64,000 nucleotides of DNA from Acidobacteriota bacterium (GTDB lineage Bacteria; Acidobacteriota; Blastocatellia; UBA7656), in NCBI GenBank assembly GCA_040754075.1, contig JBFMDH010000013.1, positions 135,232 through 199,231 of the forward strand, given 5' to 3'. Position numbers and translations under genes: made by a program. This document shows positions 1 through 8,840 of the stretch, in pieces. The notes beneath the pieces were generated by a model that saw only the letters and a program-made list of their open reading frames with translations, had not been told where the DNA came from and searched no databases. The number at the start of each line of letters is the position of its first letter. The stretch's first letter is position 1.

Positions 1-605
1 ATATTTCTAAACACCAGGTCGCCATGAACAAACGATGCACCGACGTTGGCGTCTTGAAACCGTTGAGCGAGGCGGTCTGCCTGCCGGGTAAAATGATTGA
101 AAATAGTTTTCCCAATGACCGGCAATGATTCCAGTTTTTGCGAGGTGTAGGTTAAATACTCAAAAACGAATGAGGTGGATAAGGCATCAGCGTCAAAGGT
201 TTTTTCGTAAAATTCCTTTAATAACTTACCGAGAAGTTGCATTGCGCGATTGGCGCGCTTTCGCTCTTTCGTATCTCGCGCGGCGCGCCAAATTAACGCT
301 GTCAAAGTTTCGCCCTCGACAAAACCGATGATAAGCAAATTGCTTTTGGCGTTGAGCTTTAAGGTTTTTGAGTCAATCAAATTCAAATTGCCGCAGGCAA
401 ATTGGTGATAAAAATTAAGCGCTCTGGCTTCGGCTTCAATCAAAGACGAATCGGCGGTTTTATATTTTTTGATAATGACAGGGGTGTCCTGTATGGTGGC
501 GCGATAAATCCGGCAATAAGCGTTCTCTTTAATCAGACTTAAAGTGGCAATTTCAAAACCGCTTTCAACCGAGATTTCCGCTTTGAGATTTATCGCTGTC
601 GCCAT
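1..605 (-). CDS. APH/kinase-like phosphotransferase, C-terminus beyond window
   Basis: The reading frame is open from an ATG at 605 down to base 1, so the gene is cut by the window edge. About 200 residues are visible. They carry an N-terminal lobe with a lysine pair in a VIIKKY context and end in the Brenner-type catalytic loop SFVHGDLVFRN (HGD followed by N), as in aminoglycoside/choline/lipopolysaccharide kinases. The family phosphorylates small molecules or sugars; the substrate here cannot be told. The start overlaps the stop of the upstream nucleotidyltransferase gene (TAATG), so translation is probably coupled. The neighbours (nucleotidyltransferase, glycosyltransferase, phosphatase-fold enzyme) suggest modification of a surface polymer rather than antibiotic resistance; that part is inference. 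Confidence 0.75.
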   Translation of the reverse strand, partial: MATAINLKAEISVESGFEIATLSLIKENAYCRIYRATIQDTPVIIKKYKTADSSLIEAEARALNFYHQFACGNLNLIDSKTLKLNAKSNLLIIGFVEGETLTALIWRAARDTKERKRANRAMQLLGKLLKEFYEKTFDADALSTSFVFEYLTYTSQKLESLPVIGKTIFNHFTRQADRLAQRFQDANVGASFVHGDLVFRN

Positions 606-1726
606 TAATTAAACCGCCTCCAGACCTCGATAAATTTCGCGCTCTCGGTATCCCAATCCTTAACCGTCGAATGGCAAACGCCCAGTAAAATCGGCAATGT
701 TCGGAACAATGCTTCGCGGGGATAGCTGAGCGATAATTTTTTTATTTGCAAATTACGAATGAAATTTCGCAAGGCATATTTAAAGGTGTTTTGTTGAGGC
801 TCGCGAATCCCTATCCAATTGGCATACTCATCGAGTGAATTGAATTTCTGTCGCGTGCGATAGGATTCGATATGTAAATAAACGATACCCCAGTTTTCAG
901 CCAATACCTGTAAACGAAATTCATCAATGGTGGTATTGGAAATATCGTCAGGCGAAAATTTGAAGATCAATGCCTTATTGTATAAACCGGTTAAATTCAT
1001 AGCTGCAACTTCAGCATTTTCTTTTGCCAGGTTGGCAAGCAGTTGATTGCGACCTCGATAAGCGGTTTGATATTGACGGTAGGTAATTAGTAAGGCATCG
1101 CCCAATGCCAGCGCACACTTATAATAATTGCGACGAATAAAATCGGAGTCTTGACCGCTTTCTACCTTTCGCGCAATTCGCATTGCCCAAAGTAATCCAG
1201 CCCCGCGGTTGAGAAGTAAACGGCTTGCCTCAATAACCGGTAATTTATCTTTCAGCGTCTCAGGCGCATAATCATTTAAAATATTTTTATCCCCTTGGAT
1301 AACGATGTGACCATTCAATAAATCCTGCCACATTAAACAATTTGGCAGATGCTGAATATCTTTGAGGTCTAACGGGCGACTGAAATCGACATGAATACCC
1401 AGATTTTTGGCATATTTCTCGCTTATTCGATGAAGAGCTTTATAATCAATTCGCGTTTTTTCTTTTACAACCAACACCAAATCCAAATCATTATAAGGCT
1501 GTTCAATGCCATCCTTATAAACAACCCCGCCTTCCCCCCGACCATATCCGCCACCCAAAATCAGGGCTATCAGGTTTTCCCCAAGCGCCAGATAAACCGC
1601 TTCACTGATGCGATTCAATGATTCATTTAATCGAAAATTGAACGCGGGCGAAGCCTGTCGGGCATAAACCAACTCAGCAGAGTTTATCGTCTCAAGACAA
1701 TTTATGGTTTTAATAATTTGAGACAT
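605..1726 (-). CDS. nucleotidyltransferase-fold protein, 373 aa
   Basis: Residues 58-66 (GGGYGRGE) followed by D80-L-D82 match the GG/GS...DxD signature of the polymerase-beta nucleotidyltransferase superfamily. The remaining roughly 280 residues are largely helical and match nothing I recognise. Such enzymes transfer a nucleotidyl group to a protein, RNA, sugar or antibiotic. ATG at 1726 is preceded by a GAGG ribosome site. The stop codon shares a base with the start of the next gene, a kinase-like phosphotransferase, so the two are probably made together and may act on one substrate. The gene sits at the downstream end of the operon-like run that starts with a response regulator at 6713. 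Family call is good; the function is unknown. Confidence 0.7.
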   Translation of the reverse strand: MSQIIKTINCLETINSAELVYARQASPAFNFRLNESLNRISEAVYLALGENLIALILGGGYGRGEGGVVYKDGIEQPYNDLDLVLVVKEKTRIDYKALHRISEKYAKNLGIHVDFSRPLDLKDIQHLPNCLMWQDLLNGHIVIQGDKNILNDYAPETLKDKLPVIEASRLLLNRGAGLLWAMRIARKVESGQDSDFIRRNYYKCALALGDALLITYRQYQTAYRGRNQLLANLAKENAEVAAMNLTGLYNKALIFKFSPDDISNTTIDEFRLQVLAENWGIVYLHIESYRTRQKFNSLDEYANWIGIREPQQNTFKYALRNFIRNLQIKKLSLSYPREALFRTLPILLGVCHSTVKDWDTESAKFIEVWRRFN

Positions 1727-1754
1727 GTTTTTAGCCTCTTAGCCAACGGGTTGC

Positions 1755-2606
1755 TTAATGCCGGCTTTCCTTTAATCCGGTGACAAACCCGGCGCGACGA
1801 CCAAGCAATTGCGACATTCTTAAAAACGGCGAAAACCCTGCGGATTTGAACTCCCGTCGGGATAGGCAATATTGCAAATCACTTAATACCTGTCGGGTGA
1901 AAGGCAGCAAAGAATATCGCAAGAAGGATTTCTGCCAATTTTCCCAGGCGAAAATTGCCGCATCAGCGCGTCCTTCGCCGAATTGCCGTTTGTAAAATTG
2001 TTTTAATGAATAATTATGTGAATGTGAAACCACGGATTGCGGCACATATTCAACTTCATATCCGGCTTGTTTGGCACGCCACGTCCACTCGATATCCTCG
2101 GAATAGTGAAGCTGTTCGTTAAACGGCATCTTTTCCCAAACCGAACGTCTGATAGCCGAAGATGCCATCGAAAAACAATGACGCCAATATTTTTGGCGCT
2201 CGCCATCGCCAAACGTATCTTCGGTGTCTTTGGCATATAAAGGTTGGCAATCGGTTCGCGGAATCTGTCGTCCAAAAACTGCCGCAACCTTGTCACTGTG
2301 AAACCCCTTTAGTAATTCTTCGAGCCAACGGTCATTTTGCGGCGTGCAATCCGAATTCAAAAAAACTACAAATTCACCATCGGTTAATCGCATTCCCTGA
2401 TTCAACACACGTCCCGGCACATAAGTTCCTTGCGGGATATTGAGCAATTGATGAGCATATTTCTCTGCTTCCTGAGTGGTGCCATCGCTTGATTGATTGT
2501 CCAAAACCAGCAATTGGAAATCGTGATTCTGGCGTTTAACCCTTGCGAGGGTTTCCACAACCAACGGCATATCGTTATGTGAACGCATGACTATCCACGT
2601 TTCCAT
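1755..2606 (-). CDS. family 2 glycosyltransferase, 283 aa
   Basis: The N-terminus has the GT-A nucleotide-sugar fold: a VMRSHND strand, DNQSSDGT near residues 36-43 and the metal-binding NSDCTP (DxD equivalent) near residue 85. A later ED-W motif (SEDIEWTWRAKQAG) is typical of inverting GT2 rhamnosyl/galactosyl transferases. The C-terminal part is basic and amphipathic, suiting membrane association. It would add a sugar to a lipid-linked or surface glycan in the cytoplasm. It lies 8 bp downstream of the phosphatase-fold gene and 28 bp upstream of the nucleotidyltransferase gene, on the same strand. The donor and acceptor cannot be predicted. Confidence 0.85.
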   Translation of the reverse strand: METWIVMRSHNDMPLVVETLARVKRQNHDFQLLVLDNQSSDGTTQEAEKYAHQLLNIPQGTYVPGRVLNQGMRLTDGEFVVFLNSDCTPQNDRWLEELLKGFHSDKVAAVFGRQIPRTDCQPLYAKDTEDTFGDGERQKYWRHCFSMASSAIRRSVWEKMPFNEQLHYSEDIEWTWRAKQAGYEVEYVPQSVVSHSHNYSLKQFYKRQFGEGRADAAIFAWENWQKSFLRYSLLPFTRQVLSDLQYCLSRREFKSAGFSPFLRMSQLLGRRAGFVTGLKESRH

Positions 2607-2614
2607 AAATCACT

Positions 2615-3763
2615 TTAATCCAAATCCGGTACGGACATTTTCATCAACTGGAACAGTCCGTCGAGCCGTTGAGGCATTCGAGCAGGGGATACATTACTTG
2701 CAAGCATGGCGATTGAATCCTTATCCAAAGCGTCATAGCCATGCATACCCGCAAGGCGTGCTTCCCCCATAAAACTGGGATTGATGAGCACACCGGGGTT
2801 GGTCAAAAAAAACAGGTCGCCATATTCATGATTGGCAAAATTGCAGCCATATTCATTCAAATCATTTTCCCGGAGTATTCGACCTCGCGGTTCTTCTTGA
2901 AGCGCCTGAATAATTTTTGTGCGAGCCGTATCATTCAGGAACCAGAAGCGCGCCATCGTCGAGTCGTACATTGCGGCGTAATCTTCACCAAACTTCAAAC
3001 CGAGTTTATCGATGCGCGCCATCAAATTGCACTCATCGGTGGTATTGGTCATGCCGTGGTCTGAAAAAATATAGAGGTTGACTTGGGAATATTTTTGCTC
3101 AGCCAGTTTGACGATTCTTCGCAGGTTACGGTCATACCATTGAATCTTTTCTTCGACGATTGGGGCTTCCGTACCGTGAGCATGAAGAATGGCATCCATC
3201 GCTGCTAAATAAACATACGCAAAGGTGACACCACCGTTGTCAATCGCCCTTTCCAGCGCCAATAAATTATCCGCTTCTTTGGCTCGCCAATCCGACAGAT
3301 AGAACGGAATGTTGCGCTCGCGAAGTTTGTCAAAAATGGTTGGGGAGCCGTCGTTAATTCCACCTGTCTGGTAGAGGTCTCGTTTTTCCGAATAATCGAA
3401 CAGGGGCAAATAGTCAAACGGCAGGTTGTAAATTTGGAAATAGCCGGTATAGCCGTAAAATTTCTGAATAACTTTACTCATCATTCGGCGAACCCGCCCG
3501 CGCCGAGTAATCGAATCGGGCAAAATGCTCAAGCAACGACACAACGAAAACGGCGAATTTTCCGGGTCATATTTGAAAAAGGACAGGTGTCGATGTTCAT
3601 ATGGCATTTTGCCCGTCAATATCGTCGGGATGCAGGTAGAGCTATAGCCAAGCACGGTTCCCAGCGGCGCTTTGGTAGTCAGGAAATCATCCATAAAATG
3701 GTGCTGCTGTAAGATTTCCCAACCGAACGCATCAATGAAGGTAAAGATACTGATGGATTTCAT
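2615..3763 (-). CDS. alkaline-phosphatase-superfamily (nucleotide pyrophosphatase/phosphodiesterase) protein
   Basis: This 382-residue protein has the alkaline phosphatase superfamily layout. An N-terminal metal-binding Asp lies in FTFIDAFGW. A Ser/Thr nucleophile region follows (GYSSTCIPTILTGK). The C-terminal metal site SDHGM is present, with a further HGYD near the end. The family hydrolyses phosphomono- or diesters, or transfers phospho-groups in lipid and glycan modification. No signal peptide or membrane helix is evident, so it is probably cytoplasmic, which is unusual for hydrolytic members. It lies between the STAS gene (25 bp upstream) and the GT2 gene (8 bp downstream). A role in envelope polymer modification is inferred from context only. 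Confidence 0.75.
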   Translation of the reverse strand: MKSISIFTFIDAFGWEILQQHHFMDDFLTTKAPLGTVLGYSSTCIPTILTGKMPYEHRHLSFFKYDPENSPFSLCRCLSILPDSITRRGRVRRMMSKVIQKFYGYTGYFQIYNLPFDYLPLFDYSEKRDLYQTGGINDGSPTIFDKLRERNIPFYLSDWRAKEADNLLALERAIDNGGVTFAYVYLAAMDAILHAHGTEAPIVEEKIQWYDRNLRRIVKLAEQKYSQVNLYIFSDHGMTNTTDECNLMARIDKLGLKFGEDYAAMYDSTMARFWFLNDTARTKIIQALQEEPRGRILRENDLNEYGCNFANHEYGDLFFLTNPGVLINPSFMGEARLAGMHGYDALDKDSIAMLASNVSPARMPQRLDGLFQLMKMSVPDLD

Positions 3764-3788
3764 TGGCTATTGCTTAGACCTTCGACAA

Positions 3789-4127
3789 TTAATTTTCAAA
3801 TGCCCGAATCGCTTCATCTTTACAGTTATAGATGTCAAAAATGCGATGCATCCTGACGAGTTCAAAAAGCGCGCGCACGGGTTTACCCAGTGAACAAAGT
3901 TTTAAATCACCGCCCTGAGCATTCAATTGCCGCAAACAGGACAAAATCGCGCCAAGTCCGGAACTGTCAACAAAGTTCACCCGCTCTAAATCGAAAACCA
4001 CTTTTTTGCGCTCATTAATTACCGAACCAACGTCGCGTTTGAATTCTTTAACATTGCTGGCATCCAGCGTATCTGTTGGCAAAAACACCACTGTTACACT
4101 TCCTACTCTTTCTAAAATCGGTTCCAT
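3789..4127 (-). CDS. STAS-domain anti-sigma factor antagonist
   Basis: This single STAS domain of 112 residues resembles SpoIIAA/RsbV/HsbA. The phosphorylatable serine is in the conserved context VDSSGLGAIL. ATG at 4127 is chosen over a TTG six bases upstream, because AGGAGG lies 8 bp before the ATG and the start overlaps the stop of the kinase/phosphatase gene (TAATG). In the family, a kinase (here the C-terminal HATPase of the neighbour) phosphorylates the serine and a PP2C phosphatase removes it; the unphosphorylated form binds its partner. No sigma factor or separate anti-sigma gene is nearby, so the output of the switch lies outside the window. Confidence 0.92.
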   Translation of the reverse strand: MEPILERVGSVTVVFLPTDTLDASNVKEFKRDVGSVINERKKVVFDLERVNFVDSSGLGAILSCLRQLNAQGGDLKLCSLGKPVRALFELVRMHRIFDIYNCKDEAIRAFEN

Positions 4128-6277
4128 TAACAATTCCTCCTAATTTTTTTCTTCATCACAATGAAATTTTTTCCGCTCTCATCGCAGAAATACTCAACCG
4201 AGTCCATAATCGAATCGATGATGAACAAACCAAAACCTCCATCACGCGAGCCATCAAACGATGGGGGAACCACCTTATTCGGATTAAAATGGCGTCCTAG
4301 ATGGTGGATTTGAAATCCCAAGGTTCCTGATAAATATTCAGCCTCAAGATGAATCAACTGATTGGGGTCACTATCGTAGGCATGCAAAATGATATTGGTA
4401 ATCGCTTCATTGATTGCCAGTTTTAACTGTGCCACGATTTCGCTTTCGGGTTTTAAAGAAAGCAACCTATCACTTACTTCTTCAACAAATTTTCTTGCCG
4501 CTTTCAGGCTTTGCAGATTGGATTTGAGTTCAATTTCCATTCGGTCACTGTGACTCTCCGGCTGTGGTTTTGACTCCTGAAAATGTTTGACCTCTGCTGT
4601 TGACGCGGGTTCGATTTTCACGGCTACACAGGTAAAATCATCGGCAAATTTTTCTGATTGGGTAAATTCAATAACCGTTTTGCGAATCGCCTGAACCAGA
4701 TCGGTTTCCGATAATTCCTGAAATTTCATAATGCAATCGGCCAGGCGAGCCTCGCCAAACATCTCCCCATTCGGACTTTTTGCTTCGGTTACCCCGTCGG
4801 AATAAAAAATGAAAACGTCCCCGAACCGAAATTCTCTTTCTACCTGTTTGTAGGTTTCATTGGGATAGATTCCCAGCGGCAAATTTTCGCCTTCCAACAT
4901 GAAATACTGCTTTTCATTTTTTTGATAATGAATGGTCTTGGTATGCCCACAATCGACAAAGCAAAGCTTTTGCTTTTGCGTATCAAACCTCGCATAACAA
5001 ATCGTAACGAAGCTATCGAATTCCATCAGTTGTTGAGTTAATTGGGCGTGTACCCGACGCAGGATTTCTTCGGGTGCCGGAAGTCCCGAGGGGTGTTGCA
5101 AATTGGCTAATTGACCGGCAGCCCGCATGATTTGATTTTTGGTTCCGGCTCCGAGAAGGGCAGCCGGTATCCCTTTGCCCATCACGTCTCCAACAATGAC
5201 ATCCAGGCAATTTTCTTCATGTTTGATAAAATCATAAAAATCCCCGTCAATGCGTTGTGATGGAATACTCATAGCCGAGATTTTCAAACCGGCTATATTT
5301 TCAGGGATTTTTCCAAGCAATAGGGTTTGTTGGATTTTGGAACCGATTTCTATCTCTTGAACCAATTTGGCATTTTCAATTGATTCCTGCATCAATCGTT
5401 CATTTTCAAGAACGATGGCTCCCTGATGCGTGAGCGCCTCAATTAATTTTTTTGCCCGCGAATCGAAAACCGGTGCGCTCCGGTCTTCACTCCAAATCTC
5501 AATAGCGCCTAAAACCGCGTGACGAGTCGCAATCGGCACCACCAGAACTCCGGTTGCCAGTGCCAATTCAGGGTCGGATTCGCGAAATTCATCGATACGC
5601 GATATCGAATTGATGATGAACGTCTTCCCTTCTTCGACGGCTTTGTGGATGAGACCGTAGCCATCAAACCGTTTATCAATATGAGTGATATGTTTCCGGG
5701 CAACCGGTTCCAAGCCTTTTTCAGAATTAATCCAAAAAATCGCTTTCAAATTCTCATGAATCGAAACCGCTTTATCCATGATGCGCCGCAATACCATTCG
5801 CGGATTTTTCAAAACCCGCAAATCGGTGCTGATTTCATATATGGTTTCCAGACTTTCCCAACTGATACTGAGTTCTTCCAGAAGTGATTCTTCCTGATTT
5901 TGCATCGCGACTTTTTCAATGGCTTTTTCAATCAGCCGTGAAAAGACCTCTCGCAAATGGCTTTGGGTTTCTTCAAAACATAAAAGCAGGTTACCGATTG
6001 GCGAATATTCAAAGCTGATCTCCAGCCGCTCCTGTTTTCGCAGGGTTGAACAGGCAAAGGAGTTTATGGAGTCGTCTTTAAAACCCAGACATGAACAGTT
6101 TTTATTTTTAATCAACCATTGCCAATCCGAGTTGGATTCAAAACCGATGCTAATCCCAAGCGCATACGCCAGCGGTTCGGCAATGCCACCGAACTCTTCC
6201 AAAAATCTATCCCTTATAGATATGGTTTGCGGCGCAAGGGCGTAATCTGGCAGCGTATTAAGGGCGTTTGTACTCAA
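4127..6277 (-). CDS. GAF-SpoIIE phosphatase-HATPase (kinase) protein, HsbR-like
   Basis: The protein has 716 residues. After an N-terminal segment of about 130 residues comes a GAF domain (about 150-300) and then a SpoIIE/PP2C phosphatase domain (about 320-555). The phosphatase domain has the metal-site signatures DGDFYD, GDVMGKG and YSDGVTEA. The last 130 residues are an RsbW-type HATPase with an N-box (NEAITNIILHA) and a glycine box (GGFGLFIID). Opposing phosphatase and kinase activities for a STAS protein thus sit in one chain. Pseudomonas HsbR has this plan with a fused receiver domain; here the receiver is encoded by the upstream overlapping gene (20-bp overlap). The target is very probably the STAS protein encoded at its 3' end. 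Confidence 0.9.
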   Translation of the reverse strand: MSTNALNTLPDYALAPQTISIRDRFLEEFGGIAEPLAYALGISIGFESNSDWQWLIKNKNCSCLGFKDDSINSFACSTLRKQERLEISFEYSPIGNLLLCFEETQSHLREVFSRLIEKAIEKVAMQNQEESLLEELSISWESLETIYEISTDLRVLKNPRMVLRRIMDKAVSIHENLKAIFWINSEKGLEPVARKHITHIDKRFDGYGLIHKAVEEGKTFIINSISRIDEFRESDPELALATGVLVVPIATRHAVLGAIEIWSEDRSAPVFDSRAKKLIEALTHQGAIVLENERLMQESIENAKLVQEIEIGSKIQQTLLLGKIPENIAGLKISAMSIPSQRIDGDFYDFIKHEENCLDVIVGDVMGKGIPAALLGAGTKNQIMRAAGQLANLQHPSGLPAPEEILRRVHAQLTQQLMEFDSFVTICYARFDTQKQKLCFVDCGHTKTIHYQKNEKQYFMLEGENLPLGIYPNETYKQVEREFRFGDVFIFYSDGVTEAKSPNGEMFGEARLADCIMKFQELSETDLVQAIRKTVIEFTQSEKFADDFTCVAVKIEPASTAEVKHFQESKPQPESHSDRMEIELKSNLQSLKAARKFVEEVSDRLLSLKPESEIVAQLKLAINEAITNIILHAYDSDPNQLIHLEAEYLSGTLGFQIHHLGRHFNPNKVVPPSFDGSRDGGFGLFIIDSIMDSVEYFCDESGKNFIVMKKKIRRNC

Positions 6278-6713
6278 AATTCGTCTCCGGGTTGGTTAAT
6301 ACAATCGGCTTTTTATGCGGGGGCAAGCCAAATTCGAGTAATATTTTTACCAGCGATGATGGCGCGATGGGTTTGGCGCACGAGGCATTCGCTCCGGCTT
6401 CCAGGAAATCTCCCTGATTATCTTCAAATGACCGGGCGGTTAGAACGATTATCGTGAGGTTGTCGAACGCCTGGTTCGCGCGTATATGATTGATGACATC
6501 CAAACCGGACATCCCCGGTAAGACAAAATCGAGAAGTAAGCCATCAGGTTGGAAACGATTGATGACTTCAATCGCCTGTTCGCCGCTATAGGCAACCGCT
6601 ACGTCGTACCCTTCTTTTTTCAGAATAAATTCCAGAAATCTGGCGATATGACGTTCATCATCGACAACTAATATTTTGGTTTTGTGACTGTGATCCGAAC
6701 TGTTGTTAAACAT
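6258..6713 (-). CDS. single-domain response regulator (CheY-like)
   Basis: The receiver domain has the acidic pair in ILVVDDE, the phospho-acceptor Asp in LLLDFVLPGMSG, Thr in VLTARS and the Lys of CAKPI. No output domain follows, only a short tail. I start at ATG 6713; a TTG start 36 bases upstream is possible but has no better ribosome site. It overlaps the SpoIIE-HATPase gene by 20 bp, so a phosphorylation-dependent interaction with that protein is the simplest role. It would replace the receiver domain fused to HsbR in Pseudomonas. The cognate histidine kinase is not adjacent on this strand; the hybrid kinase at 12391 is the only one in view. Confidence 0.88.
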   Translation of the reverse strand: MFNNSSDHSHKTKILVVDDERHIARFLEFILKKEGYDVAVAYSGEQAIEVINRFQPDGLLLDFVLPGMSGLDVINHIRANQAFDNLTIIVLTARSFEDNQGDFLEAGANASCAKPIAPSSLVKILLEFGLPPHKKPIVLTNPETNFEYKRP

Positions 6714-6835
6714 GTTCCACTCGGCTTTAGGAAGTTCGTAAAGGAACAAGTTAAACTTGTCGGGGAGGAAGGTTGGTTAATGCGCTTAGCAATTGGAAAG
6801 TTTGAAGCGATTTCCCGCTTATACTTTCAGCAATG

Positions 6836-6864
6836 AGAAAAAGCTTTTTTTACTGGCTTTTTCT
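6836..6864. other. 9-bp inverted repeat in the divergent region before galU
   Basis: AGAAAAAGC and GCTTTTTCT form a 9-bp stem with an 11-nt T-rich loop, followed by a T-rich run on the plus strand. It lies in the 327-bp space between the divergent response regulator and galU genes, where a terminator is not expected. It may end an unannotated short transcript or attenuate galU. A second small hairpin (TGGGGTT/AACCCCA, 6967-6987) follows about 50 bp before galU. I see no convincing sigma-70 promoter in this region. Confidence 0.35.
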
Positions 6865-7040
6865 TAATTTTTTGTTCAAACAAGGGAATTTCTTTTGTCT
6901 TCTAAAATTACCGCCCCCAAGTTAGCATAGACCTCGTTATTTGTCGTGAGTTTTTTTTCAGCCCCCTGGGGTTTTATCTGAACCCCAAATTAGTGATAAT
7001 TTTTCTATTCCCCCTTAAACAATATTTGGAGTAAATACGA

Positions 7041-7898
7041 ATGAACGTTAAAACTGGAATCATTGCAGCGGCTGGCTCGGGAACCCGTATGTTGCCGGTG
7101 ACTTTAGGCTATCCCAAAGAGTTGCTTCCCATCATCAACAAACCGGCATTGCAACTCATTGTTGAAGAGTTCATTGATGCGGGCTTAAATAAAGTGGTCA
7201 TCGTTACCGGAGCCAATCCCGACCCTTTGCACAGGCAATATGATTTAGCGGCTGCGCCACCGCACGGCAAATACCCGGCACTGGATGAGTTTGTAAACAA
7301 ACTCGAGGGGATTGAAATTGTCTTTGAACCCCAAAAGGGACCTTATGGCAATGGCACACCGTTGTTGGTTGCGCGTCCCCATATCCCCGAAGGCGAAGGA
7401 TTTGTTTACGCTTATGGCGACGACATCATTAAAGCCAAAACTTCGTTTGCCAGACAACTCATCGAAAAACACCAACAAACAGACGCAGTGGTTGTTGGCA
7501 CACAAAAGGTCGCCTGGGAAGACGTGGTGCGTTATGGGATTGCTCAAATTAAAGAGGGATCCACTGAAAACGAATTATTCGATGTGATTGAAAAACCGGC
7601 GCGTGAAGAAGCCGCATCGAATCTGGCGATGTTCGGAAGATTTGTGCTGTCTCCGGCAATCATTCAAATCTTATCGGAAATTCCTTTAGGCAAATCGAAT
7701 GAATTATGGCTAACCGATAGTGTCCGCGAATACATTAAACGCGGCGGAAAAGTGGTTGCCGAATCGGTTAAAGATGGCGAATGGCTAACCATCGGCGACC
7801 CGATTAATTATTTAAAAACCTTGATGGAATATGCGCTTTCCGACGAAGAAATTCGCAAGGCGCTCGAACCCCGAATCCATCATTTGTTGAACCGCTAA
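7041..7898 (+). CDS. galU: UTP--glucose-1-phosphate uridylyltransferase
   Basis: Length (285 aa) and sequence match GalU. The nucleotide-binding signature AAAGSGTRMLPVT is intact with the PKELLP lysine, and later hallmarks are present (VIVTG, YGDDI, VIEKP, WLTIGDP). It makes UDP-glucose from UTP and glucose-1-phosphate, the precursor for exopolysaccharide, LPS and cell-envelope glycans. A TTTGGAG ribosome site lies 9 bp before the ATG. It is the first gene of the plus-strand polysaccharide region but is separated from the next gene by a strong hairpin, so it may be transcribed alone. Confidence 0.95.
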   Translation: MNVKTGIIAAAGSGTRMLPVTLGYPKELLPIINKPALQLIVEEFIDAGLNKVVIVTGANPDPLHRQYDLAAAPPHGKYPALDEFVNKLEGIEIVFEPQKGPYGNGTPLLVARPHIPEGEGFVYAYGDDIIKAKTSFARQLIEKHQQTDAVVVGTQKVAWEDVVRYGIAQIKEGSTENELFDVIEKPAREEAASNLAMFGRFVLSPAIIQILSEIPLGKSNELWLTDSVREYIKRGGKVVAESVKDGEWLTIGDPINYLKTLMEYALSDEEIRKALEPRIHHLLNR

Positions 7899-7924
7899 AT
7901 AGATTAGCGAATTAACCTGAATTT

Positions 7925-7975
7925 CATTTAGCTCAAATAACCATTGATTTGAGCTAAATGACGGGTTATTTTGTG
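7925..7975 (+). terminator. terminator-like hairpin after galU
   Basis: A perfect 14-bp stem (7925-7938 with 7947-7960, loop of 8 nt) starts 27 bp after the galU stop. It is followed by a short AT-rich stretch (GGGTTATTTT). The long AT-rich stem and weak T-run allow partial read-through into the sugar transferase gene. It could also be an intergenic palindrome. Confidence 0.6.
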
Positions 7976-8110
7976 CCTGAAAATAAATCATTTTCCTGGG
8001 AATCGATTTTAAGTCTTTACCTAAACCCCTCCTACTTGTAAATCCTCAGCTCAAATTCATTGCCCCTCACTCCTGGGTTATCGGTTTATCGAATCAATGG
8101 ATATTGCTCT

Positions 8111-8839
8111 ATGTTGGAAGACGCTTATTACAAAACTTCGCTCATCGATGAAGTTTATCAGCGACATGCAGGAATCGGGTTAACGAAAAACTGGCGATTT
8201 CTCAAGAAAAAATATGTGTGGGTTACGGTAATCGCCAGCGCCAAAATCCTGAAACGAGCCATTGATATTATCGCTGCTGCCAGCGGCTTATTGCTGTTAT
8301 CGCCGGTTTTTTTATTTGTGGCGCTTTCAATAAAACTGACCGATAGAGGGCAGATACTTTTCTGGCAAACTCGTGTGGGGTTATGGGGAAAAGAATTTTC
8401 CTTTCCCAAATTTCGTTCCATGGTTATCAATGCCGAAGCTTTGAAAGACCGGTTATTGGAGCAAAATGATCATGGGGATGGCATCACCTTCAAAATGAAA
8501 AAAGACCCGCGTATCACCTGGATTGGGCGAATTATTCGCAAATTCAGCATTGATGAATTGCCGCAACTCTGGTGCGTGTTAAAAGGCGATATGTCGCTTG
8601 TGGGCCCACGCCCTCCGGTTCCGCGCGAAGTGGCGCTATATACGCTGGCAGACCGCAGACGTCTGGATGTGGTTCCGGGGCTTACCTGCATCTGGCAGGT
8701 AAGCGGGCGGGGTGACATTCCCTTTCACGAACAGGTCAAACTCGATGTCCAATATATCGAAAGTCACAGTGTGTGGTTCGATATTTTATTACTTTTGAAA
8801 ACCATTCCGGCAGTGATTCTAGGTAAAGGCGCTTATTGA
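8111..8839 (+). CDS. polyprenyl-phosphate sugar-1-phosphate transferase (intact PGT)
   Basis: This 242-residue monotopic phosphoglycosyl transferase has a re-entrant hydrophobic segment (about 50-75) and the motif KFRSM at 100-104. The catalytic Asp148-Glu149 pair lies in SIDELPQLW, and VGPRPP and the PGLTCIWQVSGR motif follow. It would transfer a sugar phosphate from a nucleotide sugar to undecaprenyl phosphate and so start assembly of an exopolysaccharide repeat unit on the inner membrane face. I use ATG 8111; the longer frame from a TTG at 8060 lacks a ribosome site. It is followed after one base by a second gene with a degenerate version of the same domain. Confidence 0.9.
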   Translation: MLEDAYYKTSLIDEVYQRHAGIGLTKNWRFLKKKYVWVTVIASAKILKRAIDIIAAASGLLLLSPVFLFVALSIKLTDRGQILFWQTRVGLWGKEFSFPKFRSMVINAEALKDRLLEQNDHGDGITFKMKKDPRITWIGRIIRKFSIDELPQLWCVLKGDMSLVGPRPPVPREVALYTLADRRRLDVVPGLTCIWQVSGRGDIPFHEQVKLDVQYIESHSVWFDILLLLKTIPAVILGKGAY

Positions 8840-8840
8840 T

